Part shown: positions 46,701 through 61,700 of the stretch, piece after piece
How positions within the stretch are numbered: the stretch's first letter is position 1
Layout of the letters: each line of letters starts with the position of its first letter
Assembly (NCBI RefSeq): GCF_964355755.1
Contig: NC_092671.1
Location: forward strand, 24,738,070-24,802,069
Length of the DNA: 64,000 bases
DNA from: Antedon mediterranea
Taxonomy: Eukaryota > Echinodermata > Crinoidea > Comatulida > Antedonidae
Direction of reading: 5' to 3'
Translations under genes and position numbers: made by a program
The notes under the pieces: generated by a model
What the model was told of the DNA's origin: nothing
Seen by the model: the letters and a program-made list of their open reading frames with translations, nothing else
Databases searched by the model: none

Positions 46701-49700
46701 TATTTAGTTCCACCTCCGCATTATTACATAAACCAGTCTTTAAACTTATATTATCTATATTTAACTCATAAACATTCATTTTATTATGTTAAGTTAGAAA
46801 TATATACATATTCGTGTTACTTATCATGCATAATTATCTTTATTTTTTCTCAAAGGTTAAAAAGGTATTGCAGTTGATGCTCTTTGCTGCGTATCATTCT
46901 AGACTTGAGATGTCTTTCCTTATGGATGAATTTGCAATGCCACCAGAAGTGCCACAATTCCGTGAGATCACTCCAACAAGTCCAAAACACAAGTCTCTTG
47001 GGTTCTCAGACAGCATCTTAGAAGGACTTATGAGAATTAGTGAAGGAGATCAGGCTGACGGTGCTTTTGAGAACATAACATCTGATGAAATTGAACCTAA
47101 CATGGAACATGGAGAAGATACAAAGGACACCGAAGATAAGTCCAACCAGCAGGTTTCTAATTTCAAAAGTGCAGTGAATTCAATGAAGAAGATATTTGGT
47201 GCTGGATCAAAAGAAAAGATCAATTCTAATACTGATTCTGGTGGTGAGATTGAAAGTGGAATTATAGGAGAAGGAATGTTTTCGGATTCAAACACATCTT
47301 CTGAACTCAGTTCTAGTGTAAAAACAGAAAGTAAGGCTAATGACGCCGACATTTTTACTAATGATAATTCTGGTGTATCTATCCATCCTCGGCAAAAGGA
47401 AAGTAATGTCTTTCATAGTCCAATTGATAACATTGGCCAACTTCACCATTTTGACAGACAGGGTGTTGATGGCAGCAGTGTTCTAAATGGTGAAGGCAAA
47501 AATAGAAAATATGATAATCAACTCAGTGTGGAAGATTATTTAGCAGAGTTTCATCAGACTGATTATTCAGACGATGACTGTGAATCTGAAAGTGAGTTAC
47601 AGAAACCATCTGCAGCCACCAATGAAATGTTAAACTCTGAAGGAAATACCAAAGATGATTCAGTTTTTTCTGCAGCTATTAAGAACAGTATTCTCAACAC
47701 ATCTCCTTTTATGAATGTCCCATTGCCATATTTTGAAACAATGTTGGGAAAAACATCCAAATTACGAGAGTACTTTCCTGAGAATCTCTACTGGTCAGTG
47801 AAATTGCTTCCAGCAGATTCCCAAACTGTCCAAGCTCCATTTCCATGTGAAGTTATCTATAAGTCTGTCGATCGATCTTCTAAACTATGGGAAAGTATAT
47901 CTGTTCAAAGTCCTCATCCATTCCTTACACAGCAGCTGACATTGAATGCATCTGAAGATTCCACAAAGACAATTTTAGCAGACTACCGAGCTCGGGGAAG
48001 CAGAATTCACCAGAATATCGATGACGACTCATCAGATCAGTATCCAGTCAAGACAAAGATGATAGCTATGGCTGGACCTGCTAGACGGATTGATTGCTTT
48101 GACCCTAAATTCCATCAGAAGATCACTCTCCAGTTTAGCAGTTACTCCAGTCAGTCATACAATGCTCCAAATTACTGTGTTAATCCATGGACTGTTGTGA
48201 TGGATTTTTATGGGAATAATGATATTCCATTAGGATTATTCTTGGAACGTTACTGTTTCAGGTAAGAACATGACATACGAAATATAAAATAGAATCTCTA
48301 TTAAGGGGACAATTTGTTGGGTCCCAAAGGTGTCCCTCTGTAGTGGTTCTACTGTAGTTTCATTTAATTAGAATAAATATTTAGGTGAATTTGATATCGT
48401 AAGTCTTTCTTTGATCACTCAAAGATCACCATAACCTAACAAGAACATTACAGTAGTGCAGTGATGAATGTTTGTTTGGAATGGAGAGAAAAAAACTGTA
48501 TAAGTATTTGTTATAACATGCCATGTAACCAAATAACTAAATGGTATTTGATACAAAATTAACCAATCGCATTTCAAGGATCATTTTTATGAATACATTA
48601 TCATCGATATTCAATTCATATTTAGAAATTCTTACAAATGTCCTAGTGAGACATGTGATGCTTCCATGGTAGATCATGTACGACGATTTGTTCATGGCAA
48701 TGCCGCCATACAGATACTGCAACGTCAACTTGATCAACCCATTCCAGGCTTTAAAGACAGCATACTATCATGGAGTTGGTGTCGTCGTTGTAAGCAAGTA
48801 AGGAAAAATATATATTCTATTTTATGAGATTATTTCATTTTTGTTGTTTCACTTTGCTGGACAAGTTATGTAAGGTCCAGGATACAGAAGTCTATTGCAA
48901 AGTTACATTATATATATTTGTATATGCTTAATTACTGACATCTGTCAGAAAACCAATACAGTACCAAATACTGTCCTTTTTGTATTCAGTTTGATTTAAT
49001 AGTTTGGTGTATTTTGTAGAGGAATTAAAAATATTTTTTTTTAATTGATTGCTTTTGATAGTACTTTAAAACCTAGCTCTATCACTAAATATAATTTTCT
49101 GTTAAGATTTCCATTATTTATTCATTATTTTATTTAGGTAATTAATTATAAATTCTATTTATCAAATTGTATTGTACTGACGAGCACTAATGATCAGCTT
49201 CAGCTGGATGAACCATAAATAAATAAATTCTTTTGTTATTGCATTTTATTGTGCAGGTAACCCCAGTTCAGCCTCTATCGAATGATACATGGAGCATGTC
49301 ATTTGCTAAGTACCTAGAGCTACGTTTCTATGGTATGGAATACAACAGACGTGCATGTGCTGAACCTTGCCCTCATTCTCTTCATCGTCATCATTATCAA
49401 TATTTTGGATACCTCAACATTGTTGCTTCCTTTAAGTAAGACACCTTGATTTATTTTAATACTGTCTATATGCTGAATATTACTGACTGGTATATGATAC
49501 CTGATTCACACATACAAACATCTTACAAAATGTTACATATTTTAACAAATTGTTATCTCACGAATGTCTCCCAGATGTACATACATGTAAAATTTTGAAA
49601 CAAGTCAGTAATCTTTAACAAGGTTACATTGATGTAACACAGCTGTATCTTTCTAAAATGAGTGTTTTCACACATCATTTAAATTACATTACACCATGAC

Positions 49701-52700
49701 AAACTAAAGGCCAACTCAGCCAGAAAAATACGACGAGGCCCGATGAAATGCTTCTTGACTTGTTGGTGCTGTCTGAGTTGAATCTCAACGAGACGAGTCG
49801 TCTTGAGATAGCGCCGGGCGTAGTTTTTAGGTCGTTAGGAGAACTTTAAACATGTTTAACTTTCTCCCGACGAGACGACTTGTCGGGCCTCGTACAACGC
49901 TTTCTGAGTTGACCTTTTTGTTGAATCGTTTTGTGTTTTATTTATTTTTATTTATTCATCTGTTTTTTAAAGCATCAGGAAACCAAATTTCATTATCTGT
50001 TTTTGGTGATGAAAAGAATTTTCTTTTCTTATATTGATTATTGTTATGGATATCATTTTATTTATTCTATTTCTATTTATCTGTACCATAAAATACATTT
50101 ATTTAATTGCTTCAAAATGTATTTATATACCTGTTAATTGACTTTAATGTATTGTTATTGATACAGATACAGTTCAATTGTCCTTCGTGAAATTTGTTTT
50201 CCCCCCTATCCAATCTACCTGAAGTGCCACCACAATACCTACGCTGAGTACCTAAAGATGATTCAAAGACTATCTCGCAGGTAGGTAGCCTCACTGCAAC
50301 TGTCTGTCAGATACCAAGATGAAGCTTACTTAATATGTAAATAGTGTAAATAATGATGGAATTTTATATAGTGCCATATTCGCAATATGCGCTCATGGCG
50401 TTGTGGACTTAAATGTTACAATTTTCAGCTACATGCTTCTTCCAATTTTTCTGTCCACAACAGTGACTTTGTATGAACTTACACTGGATAACCCCTACCC
50501 AAAAGATGTACTTGGTCCACAAGTTCACAAGTGCACAAAAGCATTTTGTGTACACTGAACCTATGGTTTATAGCCTTTTGTGCAAGAAGATTCATTAAAC
50601 TACCAGAACCATAGAGCGAGTGAGTCTCAAACCCTTGCCATAAGGCTATAGATTACGATTCCACTGTGTTGGCTGTCGTGTATTGAATGTAATTTTGTCA
50701 GTTCCAGAGTTGCTTTGATTATTCTCTGTTTCTGCTACAATACCATACTTTTGTTAATGCCCAAAATATTTCCCTTATAAACCACATAGCAACCGGCATA
50801 GCAACTATGGAATTTATTATCAAAAGGAGGCTTTTTTTCAGGGGCACTTTATTGTTCAGTGCGGTGTTGGAAAATACATTGAGTTTTAAAGATGTCGACA
50901 ACAATTCACAAAACTTGGCAACAAAAATTAGCAATCTTCAGCAACTAAGCAAGGTGTGTATCCATAAAATTGAATGTATTAATTTCCACTGTAATTAAGA
51001 AAACAAGTATTTACTTGGATGAGGGACCACCATTTGGTAGAACTAATACAGAACTGCAAGTAATTAAGCAACCAAATAATGAATGAGGTGAAAATATAGC
51101 CTTTCGAATGTTGTTATTGGTTGGCCTTAAGATTTGAAAAAACTATATCACTGTTTTCTTACTCCAGAGTGATCAGGTTCATTTTCGAAAACATATTGAT
51201 ACAATGCAGAGCAAACTAGAGATTCTAGCCCAGCAAGACCCTAATAAACTAGCAGAAATGGCAGAACATTTACTTGATAAACCTGGTAAGTTTGTTTATG
51301 CAGGGCGAACAAGAGATCTAGCTCAGCAAGACCCTGATAGACTAGCAGAAATGGCAGGACACTTACCTAATAAATCTAAAAAGTCCAAACTAAAAAGGTG
51401 GTCTTCTTTTCGAAAATAAATTCTGTAAGTTCTTGTAAATTGCTACTACAATAATAAGATTTTTTGGACATTCCCTGCCAATTTTACATATTTGCCAATT
51501 ATGAATGAAGCATATAAGAAGACGATACAAGATGCAAACAAGGTACCATTTGCAAAATAATAAACTGAAAAATAAATGTATGAGGCTTGATTGGTGAGAT
51601 AATCAATATAATATTAATGTATGATAAACACTCACAGTGTGCATCTTAAGTATCACCAATCTAAATCTTAACAATGTGTTTGTAGTATTTATTTCTATTC
51701 CTTTGACATTCACATACAGTCGAAAAAACACCCATTACCATCTTGAAAAGAAGCCCAGTGGTCTTGATTTAGAGATATGCTTCTTTTCATGATTAATTTT
51801 GCAAACCAAAGTGGGGAGGGGGGCTTCTGTTTGAGATGAGTGTCTTTTGAGGTTAAACACAGGTATGGCTAGTTAAGCAATATGATTACTGTGTAAAATG
51901 ATATCTTATTTATTACAATTTAAAGATAAGCTTCATGACATGCTTCTGGATATCGAAGATTCAATTACAATGACAAAGAGAATTATACACGAAACAGTTG
52001 TAACATGGAACATAAGACTTAAGGAGTTATTTCAACTTGTCAATTCTGACAGAAATGAACGTAATCGTAAGAAAAGTCCCCAATTGTTACGCAAATCACC
52101 TAGCCGCCAACTGATGGTACCTGTTGAGGTAAGACTTGACCCCAATTTAATAGTAGCCTGCCGTATAATACTGACTTTTCATTTAATGCTTTGCACATCT
52201 GTCAAGTCAAAAAGCCATTCTGCGCACATTTAAACCATATGTGCAAGACGTCCTTTGACTCAATATATGCATATGAAATGTTGCTTATGTCTATAAATAT
52301 TAACCCTACAATTAGCCATTTTCTTTTTTCCAAGTGTGCTTGATATAAATTAACACAGGCTCACTTCACTACACACGATATATCTTTCCTTAGAGTCTTA
52401 TTTTATAGCCTATATGGCATGGTGCTTTTGATCAGGCAAAAATGCCACCAAAAGATAATTTTCCCTTTGAGCAAATCAGTGATGTAATCAGTAGAACTGT
52501 TCTAATTATTTAAAATATGTAATAATTAAATTATTGTCCCTCAAAAAACATGAAAAATGAAGATTAATTAAACCAGACTTTGAAAATGTTATATTTGTAG
52601 TTTTAATCAATTTAATCAATTCAGTACAAAAAAAACCAAAATAATAATGTTTTCACTTATAAAATGACGAAATAAATGGTTAAATTCAACCAAAAACACA

Positions 52701-55700
52701 TTGGCTGGCAGCCAATGTGACCATTTTTTGATTTAAATTACATTTTTTTCAGGTAAATACATTTTTGTAATCCAATTTTTGGTCAAAGTGGATAACTATT
52801 ATGTTACATTAAAATGGAATATTCAATAAAAAAATTATTTTTTCAGGGGGACCATACATATATAAGTAATATAGCATATTTACTAATACAAATAATTGAT
52901 TCATAAAATCTTATTTTTGCAGTCACACTTTGCATCACCCTCGAATGTAACACCAGGTGTTAGTCACTCGCCTGATAACAAAGGTGTTAGCCAGCTACAG
53001 GTGGCCAGACTTAAAAGGGCAGCTACATGGAGTAATGAACTTGATTTAAAACCCTCTGGCGGTGATCTCAAAGCTGTTTCAAGGTCAATCAGGGTGCCTG
53101 AAACTGTTGGTAAAGTTTTAAAATTATATTCTTTTTATAACACACACCTGATTGTATTCTTGAAATTTCATTATAGCTATCTGCATCATGTGTCATTAGG
53201 AATTAGCCATCTAACGAAAAAGTAATATCTAGTGGTGATAATGAACGTTCAGCTTTCTGTAAACATTTTGAGAATTTTTCCCACGCGTTCAGAAATATGT
53301 GCCGTTTTTAACTGCGTCTCAAGTTGGAGCACTGCCTTTTTAAATAGCTTCAGGCCTAGCAATTGTCAATGATTTACGATGGATAACTTAAATAAAATAA
53401 TGAATGTTTTGTATGTATTGAATGGAGAGAATATTTTATTCAATGAAAAATTGACTGCTGTATTTTCTACTCGGCTCAGCTTGGTAAAAATAGAGCAGTC
53501 AATTTTTCAACTCGTGAATTTTCTCACCATCCAACTCACAAACATACAATATTTGTATAAACACACCTAGTTTGTTGTGCGAAAAAACATTTGATTCCAA
53601 TATAGTCATCTATATACTGTATGGATTATGGTTAATTCTGACATATGCGAGCACAATAGAAAAACTTTGGGACAAATCTCTGCCTTGGTTACCTACCTTA
53701 TCTATTTTAGATGTACAGCGAAGCGTAGATTTGATAACATTAGTTTCCACTATTACGATATTGTTCCATATTTCTATCTTAGAAAGATATTAAAAAGAGT
53801 TTTAACACCAAATTTCTGATTTCATCGGTAGATTTTCAATTCAATTTCAATTGTACGGTCCAAGTAATTTCCAGGTTCAGGAGAGGTTCACGGGTGTTCA
53901 CCTTGCAATTTGGTATTCTTTTTTACCACTTTTCATATCCACTAGAGGATTTCAATTGATTATAAATGGTACCATATTATTAAAACTAAAAATTTAACAT
54001 ATCCCTCGAATAAGCACCTCCTTCAAATGAACTCCGCCTTCCCACCTCCGCCCTATGAGGGCCCTACCAAACAAACACTATACTTTAAAATGTTATTAAT
54101 CACCTAAGACACTGTGAAACAGAGTAGGTTTAATTTTTTTGCGCTGCGGCTTTAGCCAGCTATATTCCCAGAGGACTACTCATTCAGAAGCTATAGTTCT
54201 AGAGGCTGACAGTTTTTGGACTTTTGTAAACTCGGCCGGGTAATGCTTAAATTACAAACCCCAAGGCACGTCTGGGAGAAGAGTATAAAAACATTTGCTG
54301 ATAGTACAGTATTATTGAGATGCGTGTAGACCGTAATCTGTAAATTCTTTTAAAATAAATAATGACTTTGTTCTTGCCGTCAACCAAGGCCGGTATTATA
54401 ATAATTCACTGTCAAATCAGTCAAATCAAAACATTATTTGGCTGTCAACCTATAGGCCTGAATTTACAATGACTCATATTTGACTGTCAATCTAGGCTGA
54501 TATAATAATTCACTGTCTGTCACATAATCATTGAATTATGATCAAAACACTAGTCCATAGTAAAGATTTTGTTTGTACTAGGATACAACTTGTTCACACT
54601 TGAAAGCCCTTTATAGCATCTTTGGGTCTGACTGGCCATTTATCACTTGTTGACATTCTGAAGAAAGAACAATAATTTAAGGTGTATTGTGTAAGTAGGT
54701 AATTCTGCAGTTTTTTTTAAATAAAGTTATTCACTTCTGTAAAAAAAATAACAAAAAAACAAAAAAAAGTATCTCAATTATAAAAAGAGAAAAGAAATGT
54801 TGAAATTACAATATTTCAGGAATTTTTTTTTTTCTCGATCTATCTTTTGGTTAGTGAATAACTATTATGTGACATTAAAAAAACAAAGCAATATATATGC
54901 TGTGCTGTCTCTGTTGTACTCCACATCCAAAATTGGAACTCTGCCTTTTTGAATGGCCTTCAAAAGCGTTGTATAATGTAGTGATTGTACATCAGATAAT
55001 TTACATTTCATAGCTCTTTCATTCACGCAATTCTTCTCTTCTTTAACAATTTTGTAAGATTAATATATATTTTTTTAATTTCTTTTTTAGTAATAATGGT
55101 TTTATACTATAGTTTTAAATAATGAGATTGTGCAAAAGAAATTACAAATTCTCACTGGGAGTCAAGGCTCATATTTTATATTTACAAAAAATAAATATTT
55201 ACAATAAAGGATATCTATGTCTATGTAAATTAACCAATTCATCGGTATACAAGGAAATAATCAACATTAATGTATTGCTAAGAGAATTTTGGAAAGTGTT
55301 TCTAGTGTTTCAACTTCTAGACAAACAATTAATGTTTGCAAGTTGAAATTAACCTACAATTCTTCATTTTAGTATGTAACATAACTGTGTTGCTTATTCT
55401 ACTGTGGCATTTTAAACAAAATTCTTTATGCTTTATTCATCATTTTTCAGTGGACCACTTACAAGCAAGTCCTGTATTCAGTTCTGATTTATTAGCTGAC
55501 ATGAGCTGTTCTCCATCTTCGTTTGATTCTCCATATTCTAGTAGCCCTGTGTCAAGTCACAACGGAGAGGATAAACAAGGTAAAATATTTTAATATCTAA
55601 CTTTTCTGGCTGTTTACTTTATCGTTTTGATTTAGCTTTTCGCTTTTTTTTTTTGTATCTCCATTGAGATGCAGCCACTGATACCCACAGCATTGTCATT

Positions 55701-58700
55701 TTTTTCAGTAATTTGCCTTTGGATTTATATAATTTAATATACAATCTTCAGACAGTACTGTTTTGATCTTATAAGCGACTTGGATGACTCCAGAGGGCGG
55801 CATATTGACCAGGTCAATCGGGACAAAAATGTCCATCTAGGCCCTTAGCACGGTGATGTAAATTTGCATCGTCGTGCTAGCCTCAGGCCTAGATGGAACT
55901 TTTTGTTCAGCCATACCATATGTACATTTTAAGACATGTTAAAAACATTTTAAAATCAGTGAAGGCAATGTAAAGAATGTTTGAATTGAATTTCTATATG
56001 ATCAATGAACATTTTAGTACTGCACTGTATAATAAAATAATAATTTGCAGTGTGTATAAAGAGCCAAATATATTTTTTCGATAAGGTACATTTTTTTAAA
56101 GATTAACTCTATTGTGGCTTAAATTTTCAAATACAAGGATTTAAAGAATAGCCGTGTTTCTTTTAAGATGAAATTAAAAAATCAAAAGAGAAGACCATTG
56201 GTAATGGCAGTGAAACCAAAGTGAAGGACTCAGAAAGTCAAGATGATACCAACGATGAGGTTGCAGTAGATATAACAAATGGAAGTAAGTTCATAAAAAA
56301 AAAGTTTAATATTAGATATTTTTACAGTAGAATACCTCCTTTGGGACACCCCTAATCAAACTTTCGCATTAGGCACAATATATGTTTTAACATTACGGCC
56401 AATGACCAACCCTACAAAGGGGACAACCCTACAAAGGGCACAACCATATAAGGCTATGGTGAGACTTTGTATTGTGCCAAATGGTTGATTCAATCCCATA
56501 TTTGTTTTTTGTTCTTTTTCTGAAAACCCCTATTAAGCGGACAATTTTGATGGGTCACGAAGGTAGGGTTCTACTGTATGTTTATATGGCTTTAGGCTTT
56601 TCCATTTTCCGTTCGAGATGTGTTTACATTTGGAATAATGGCATACAGTGAGTCTATACAGCCAGGTATAATAGACTACCAATCTTTCTTGGTTTGTGTA
56701 ATTTATTTTAAAGAAACAAACATGACATATTCTGATTGATTTGGTTGTTTTTTTTTTTAACATTTCAGTTTCTCCAGGTAATGCATTTACTTCCCCTGTG
56801 AATACATCAAAGTCCGCTTCACCCTCTATAGATACACTAAGATCTCATGACAAGAAAACAAGTGTGGCTGGAACTGCTATGAAAAATGTTTTCAACTTTC
56901 TGTCATCCTCTAACTTTATACCTCTCACCACTCAATTGTAAGTTTAATATTTGTTATATCAGTGAGTTCTAGTCACAAATTTGAATTTTTCTAAATGTGT
57001 CAATCCTCTAGAATAAGGGCTGCTTTACTGTCGGCCTACTGTATACATTTAAATAAACTTGGATAGTAAAGTTGTCATGTGAATAAGCCTCAAAAGTTTG
57101 AGTCATGCGCATAGTAACCATTTGTATATGGAGGAATTGAAGTATTCTAACAATTGTGTTACTCCCATGCCCAAAATGTAATGATTTGTTAACTTAAACA
57201 GCCATTGGATATTAAATCTATATTGACTTAACAGTTAATAGGACTGCTTGGAATTTTTTTAACAACTTAAAATTTAGGAAACCATTTTAAGTATACATTA
57301 TAATATTGTTTTTTTTTTTCATTGTAAATTGCTACTTTTTTTTAGTCCTGCTGATGAACACCATCCGTCTCCTCCTTGTGCAGTGGTACCAGTAATTGTT
57401 AGAGATCAAGAACCAAGTACTATCATTGCTTATGCTCTCAGGTAAGATGTGAGGATAAACATTTTATCGTTGTCTTCTTTTTTGCTGTCTTCCTCATCAT
57501 TGATGTCCTCATCATTGACGTCCTCATCATTGACTTCCTCATCAGTGACTTCTTCATCATTGTCTTTCTCATCATTGTCTTCCTCATCATCATTGTCTTC
57601 AACATCATTGACTTCCTCGTCATTGATTTCCTCATTATTGACTTCTTCATCATTGTCTTTCTCATCATTGTCTTCCTCATCATCATTGTCTTCAACATCA
57701 TTGACTTCCGCGTCATTGATTTCCTCATCATGTGTTTCTCATCATTGACTTCCTCATCATTGTCTTCCTCATCATTGACTCCCTCATCATTGACTCCCTC
57801 ATCATTGACTCCCTCATCATCATTGTCTTCCTCATCATTGTCTTTCTCATTATTGTCTTCCTCATCATCATTGTCTTCAACATCATTGACTTCCTCGTCA
57901 TTGATTTCCTCATTATTGACTTCTTCATCATTGTCTTTCTCATCATTGTCTTCCTCATCATCATTGTCTTCAACATCATTGACTTCCTCGTCATTGATTT
58001 CCTCATCATGTGTTTCTCATCATTGACTTCCTCATCATTGTCTTCCTCATCATTGACTCCCTCATCATTGACTCCCTCATCATTGACTCCCTCATCATTG
58101 ACTCCCTCATCATCATTGTCTTCCTCATCATTGACTTTCTCATCATTGACTTTCTCATCATTGTCTTTCTCATCATTGTCTTTCTCATCATTGTCTTTCT
58201 CATCATTGTCTTTCTCATCATTGTCTTTCTCATCATTGTCTTCCTCATCATTGACTTGCTCATCATTGACTTTCTCATCATTGACTTCCTCACCGCTGAC
58301 TTCCTCATTATTTACTTCCTAATCATGGTCTTCCTCATCATTGTCTTCCTCATCATTGACTTCCTCATCATTGACTCTCTCATCATTGTCATGTCTTATC
58401 ATTGTCTTTCTCATCATTGTCTTCCTCATCATTGACTTCCTCGTCATTGACTTTCTCATCATTGTCTTTCTCATCATTGTCTTCCTCGTCATTGACTTCC
58501 TCATCATTTGTTTCTCATCATTTTCTTCCTCATCATTGACTTCCACATCATTGACTTCCACATCATTGACTTCCTCGTCTTTGAATTCCTCGTCATGTCT
58601 TTCTCATCATTGTCTTTCTCATCATTGTCTTCCTCATCATTGACTTCCTCATCATTAATAAAGAATTTAATATTTGAATCTTAAGTTCTGAACCATATAA

Positions 58701-61700
58701 AATCCAGTTAAGTGAGATGCAGCAAAAAACATCACAGAGTACATCACCAATCCACAGCAACATTGGTTCAGCAGAGGCTAGCCCAACAACGAAGCGTAAG
58801 CTTGCACGAGAAAGTGATGATTCCAGTAGTTCAATGGCTAGATTGACGCGTAAGTTAATAACTTTTCTTCACAAATTAAATAATACAGGTGGCAGGCCAT
58901 ACACAGAACAGTTTAAAATCTTTTGATTATTCATAAAATGATCCCATGTATATGAGGCCTGGCATTAAATTTCTCACAATGAACATTTTCTGATCTAGAA
59001 GGTGACTTGTATGTTTTCATTAATAAGTCTTGATATAATAAACCAATTGTGGTAAACAACGGCTCATGTTAAAGCTTATTAAATATAGATTAGATATATA
59101 AAAATCTAAATAAATTGTTTTTTCCGAAACTACACCCATTTTGTTATGCCATGCCTCATATAATCTTTGTTTGCATTTCAACTTATAATTGAACTATTCA
59201 ATCTTTGCAATCTGTAGTTCTCAAAGGCAAAGGTAACTAATTATTACATTATTATTAACTATTTCATTTTAATCTGTACGCACAGGTCGTACAAGTCGTG
59301 TACTTCAATTTCTTCGTACCAAATCTTCTTCTGGTTTACTTGTTCCGCAAACAAAGCCGCCAGATGATAGCCAACTGGCTAACGTAGACACTGTTGTATA
59401 TCATGTGACGGATTCCGAAGGTGGTAATAAGTCGCTTAGTGATTCTACACCTAATAGTAAGCTTGGCATTCTAATTCTGCTCTTTTCTTTTTCATTTTTA
59501 TCCTACAAAACATACCGTAGTAATTTTACTAATCTTTTTCTCCATTGTAATTTTTTGGCTGATCCTTAATATGTGTTTTCAAGGCATGATGCTTTTTAAT
59601 TTTAATAGTTTTAAAATGTGTGCTCCTTTAATTTCCATTCTAAACTAGCGCAAAATAAGTTGGGCAATGAAAAAAACTTTCAGTTTGCATGACTAGAGTT
59701 GTTTGTATAATTGCATGACCTTGGTAGGCATCACATGACCATATCATTAGTTTCCAGCTTGTATTGTTTACAAATGTGTTTCCAGAAAAACAGCACAGAT
59801 CACAGCTACTTTCACATGCTTAACCAAATATAACTGGCTGCATGTACTATAGCATTATTTCTTAAATAATTTTGAAATTAAAATCTTCAATTGCATAACA
59901 TATAGGTAATGGGTCTGGGTTTTAGTATCAAGGAAAGAATAATAATATATTTCATCATATTGAAATTTATAAATGATCAAAAGTGATTTAGTATCATCAT
60001 ACTAATAATATTATTCATATTATATTTTCTACATTTTTTAATACATTTTTCATATTTACAGATGATTATGATGGTGTTTTTTCAAAGTCGTATGATGTAT
60101 TTTCAAGTAAGACTGAACCTTCACCTCATATTGAAGTCCGTAAGTTTTTTTGCTGTAATGGGTTAATCTATTAAATCTGTATTACTATCTACTTATAACA
60201 AATCTAAATAGATTCTTGTCATTTGATTGGATGATTTTGGGTCACATGGAGTTTAATAGACTGTTATCAAACTCTGATGTCAGAGTGCATTATTCTTAAT
60301 ATTGTGTTACACAGTGAGCAACCGTAACATGTGACGCGAGGCGATCTATTTTCATCTTTCACCTTATAAAATGTTTGCTCCGTTGCATAAATATAAAACA
60401 TTCATTATTAGTATACTAGCCCACAGTAGATACATTTTGCACATTTTACCTATTGTGTAATCTTTTTCACTTATAGAGTTTGCAGATAATAATGCTAAAT
60501 TCTACTGTCGTATATACTATGCTGAAGAATTTCGCAATTTGCGTGCGACCGTGTTTCCAGCAGGTGAAGAGGCATTTATTCGTTCACTGTCAGCATGTAT
60601 GAGTTGGATTGCTAGAGGTGGAAAGTCTGGCTCAAGATTCCTAAAAACTAAAGGTATTTTTGTTAAATATGTCTCTAATCATTCAAATGAGCCCAGTAAG
60701 GAACAAATTTCCCTCACAAGGTGAGATGACCAAGTGACTGCCATGACAGACTTGAATCCTTGTTTAATGTTTAATTTTTGAATTGTTTTTTTTATTATTG
60801 TTTTTCTGGTGTACAACGCTTTGTTAAAAGTGCCATAGAAATGAAATGAAAAATTATATATATTAAAAACCACAACAACGTGTATAGATTACGTTTTTAT
60901 TTGCTGTTTCATGCTGTTAGATAAATTTTCATCCAACATGATATTCCGCTCTGTTGTTTGCTTTATAGGCTTCAATGACCAAGAGATAAGAGAAAGTTCA
61001 TACATTTGAACGTCACTGAAAATAAATTCCTTAATCATTAGATATGGATAATCTTTATTTTAAACACCATCTTTCTAAGTTAAAGCACTTTTTTTTTATT
61101 GTAAAATACTTTATGTGATTAATTTTAAAAACTTTATATGGATTTAACTTGAGCTGAGTAAATTAAAATATGTTTATATAACCATCAAAAACTAAAAATC
61201 AACAGCATATAAAATGCACATGCTTAGAAACTGATTGTGTGTAACATATCAGTAGAATATGTGTAGAGAATCGCTTTGGTATAGATTTGTTTTAATGAAT
61301 CTGTATGATTTAGTGATATATTTTTTTATTTGGTAGATGATCGATTCATTTTAAAACAGATGTCTCGCCTGGAATTCCAGTCTTTTCAAGAATTTGGTCC
61401 ACAATATTTTAAGTACCTGACACAAGCATATGAGAAAAATGTAAGTAAAGTGGGTTTTTGGAAAAGTAAATAAAGTAGGATTTAGAAAAGGATATTAGAA
61501 ACTAAAGTTTTAATATATTTAGAAATGTTCATTATTGTAATTAATTCTTTGCGTAACCAACTTATAAAATCATATATTTTATTTTAAATATTATAGTAGA
61601 AAGACAGACCATCTTACATCTAGTATCAGGGAGAAATCTAAGTAAAGTTGGAGTTTTGGCTGTAATTAGTATAAAGGCTTATTACTGTAAATACAGTATT

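Noticed and set aside
57438-58643. Open frames rich in Ser/Leu, Ile/Phe or Met/Arg/Lys, up to 196 codons
   Set aside because: Products of the 15-bp intronic minisatellite, open in several frames and both strands.
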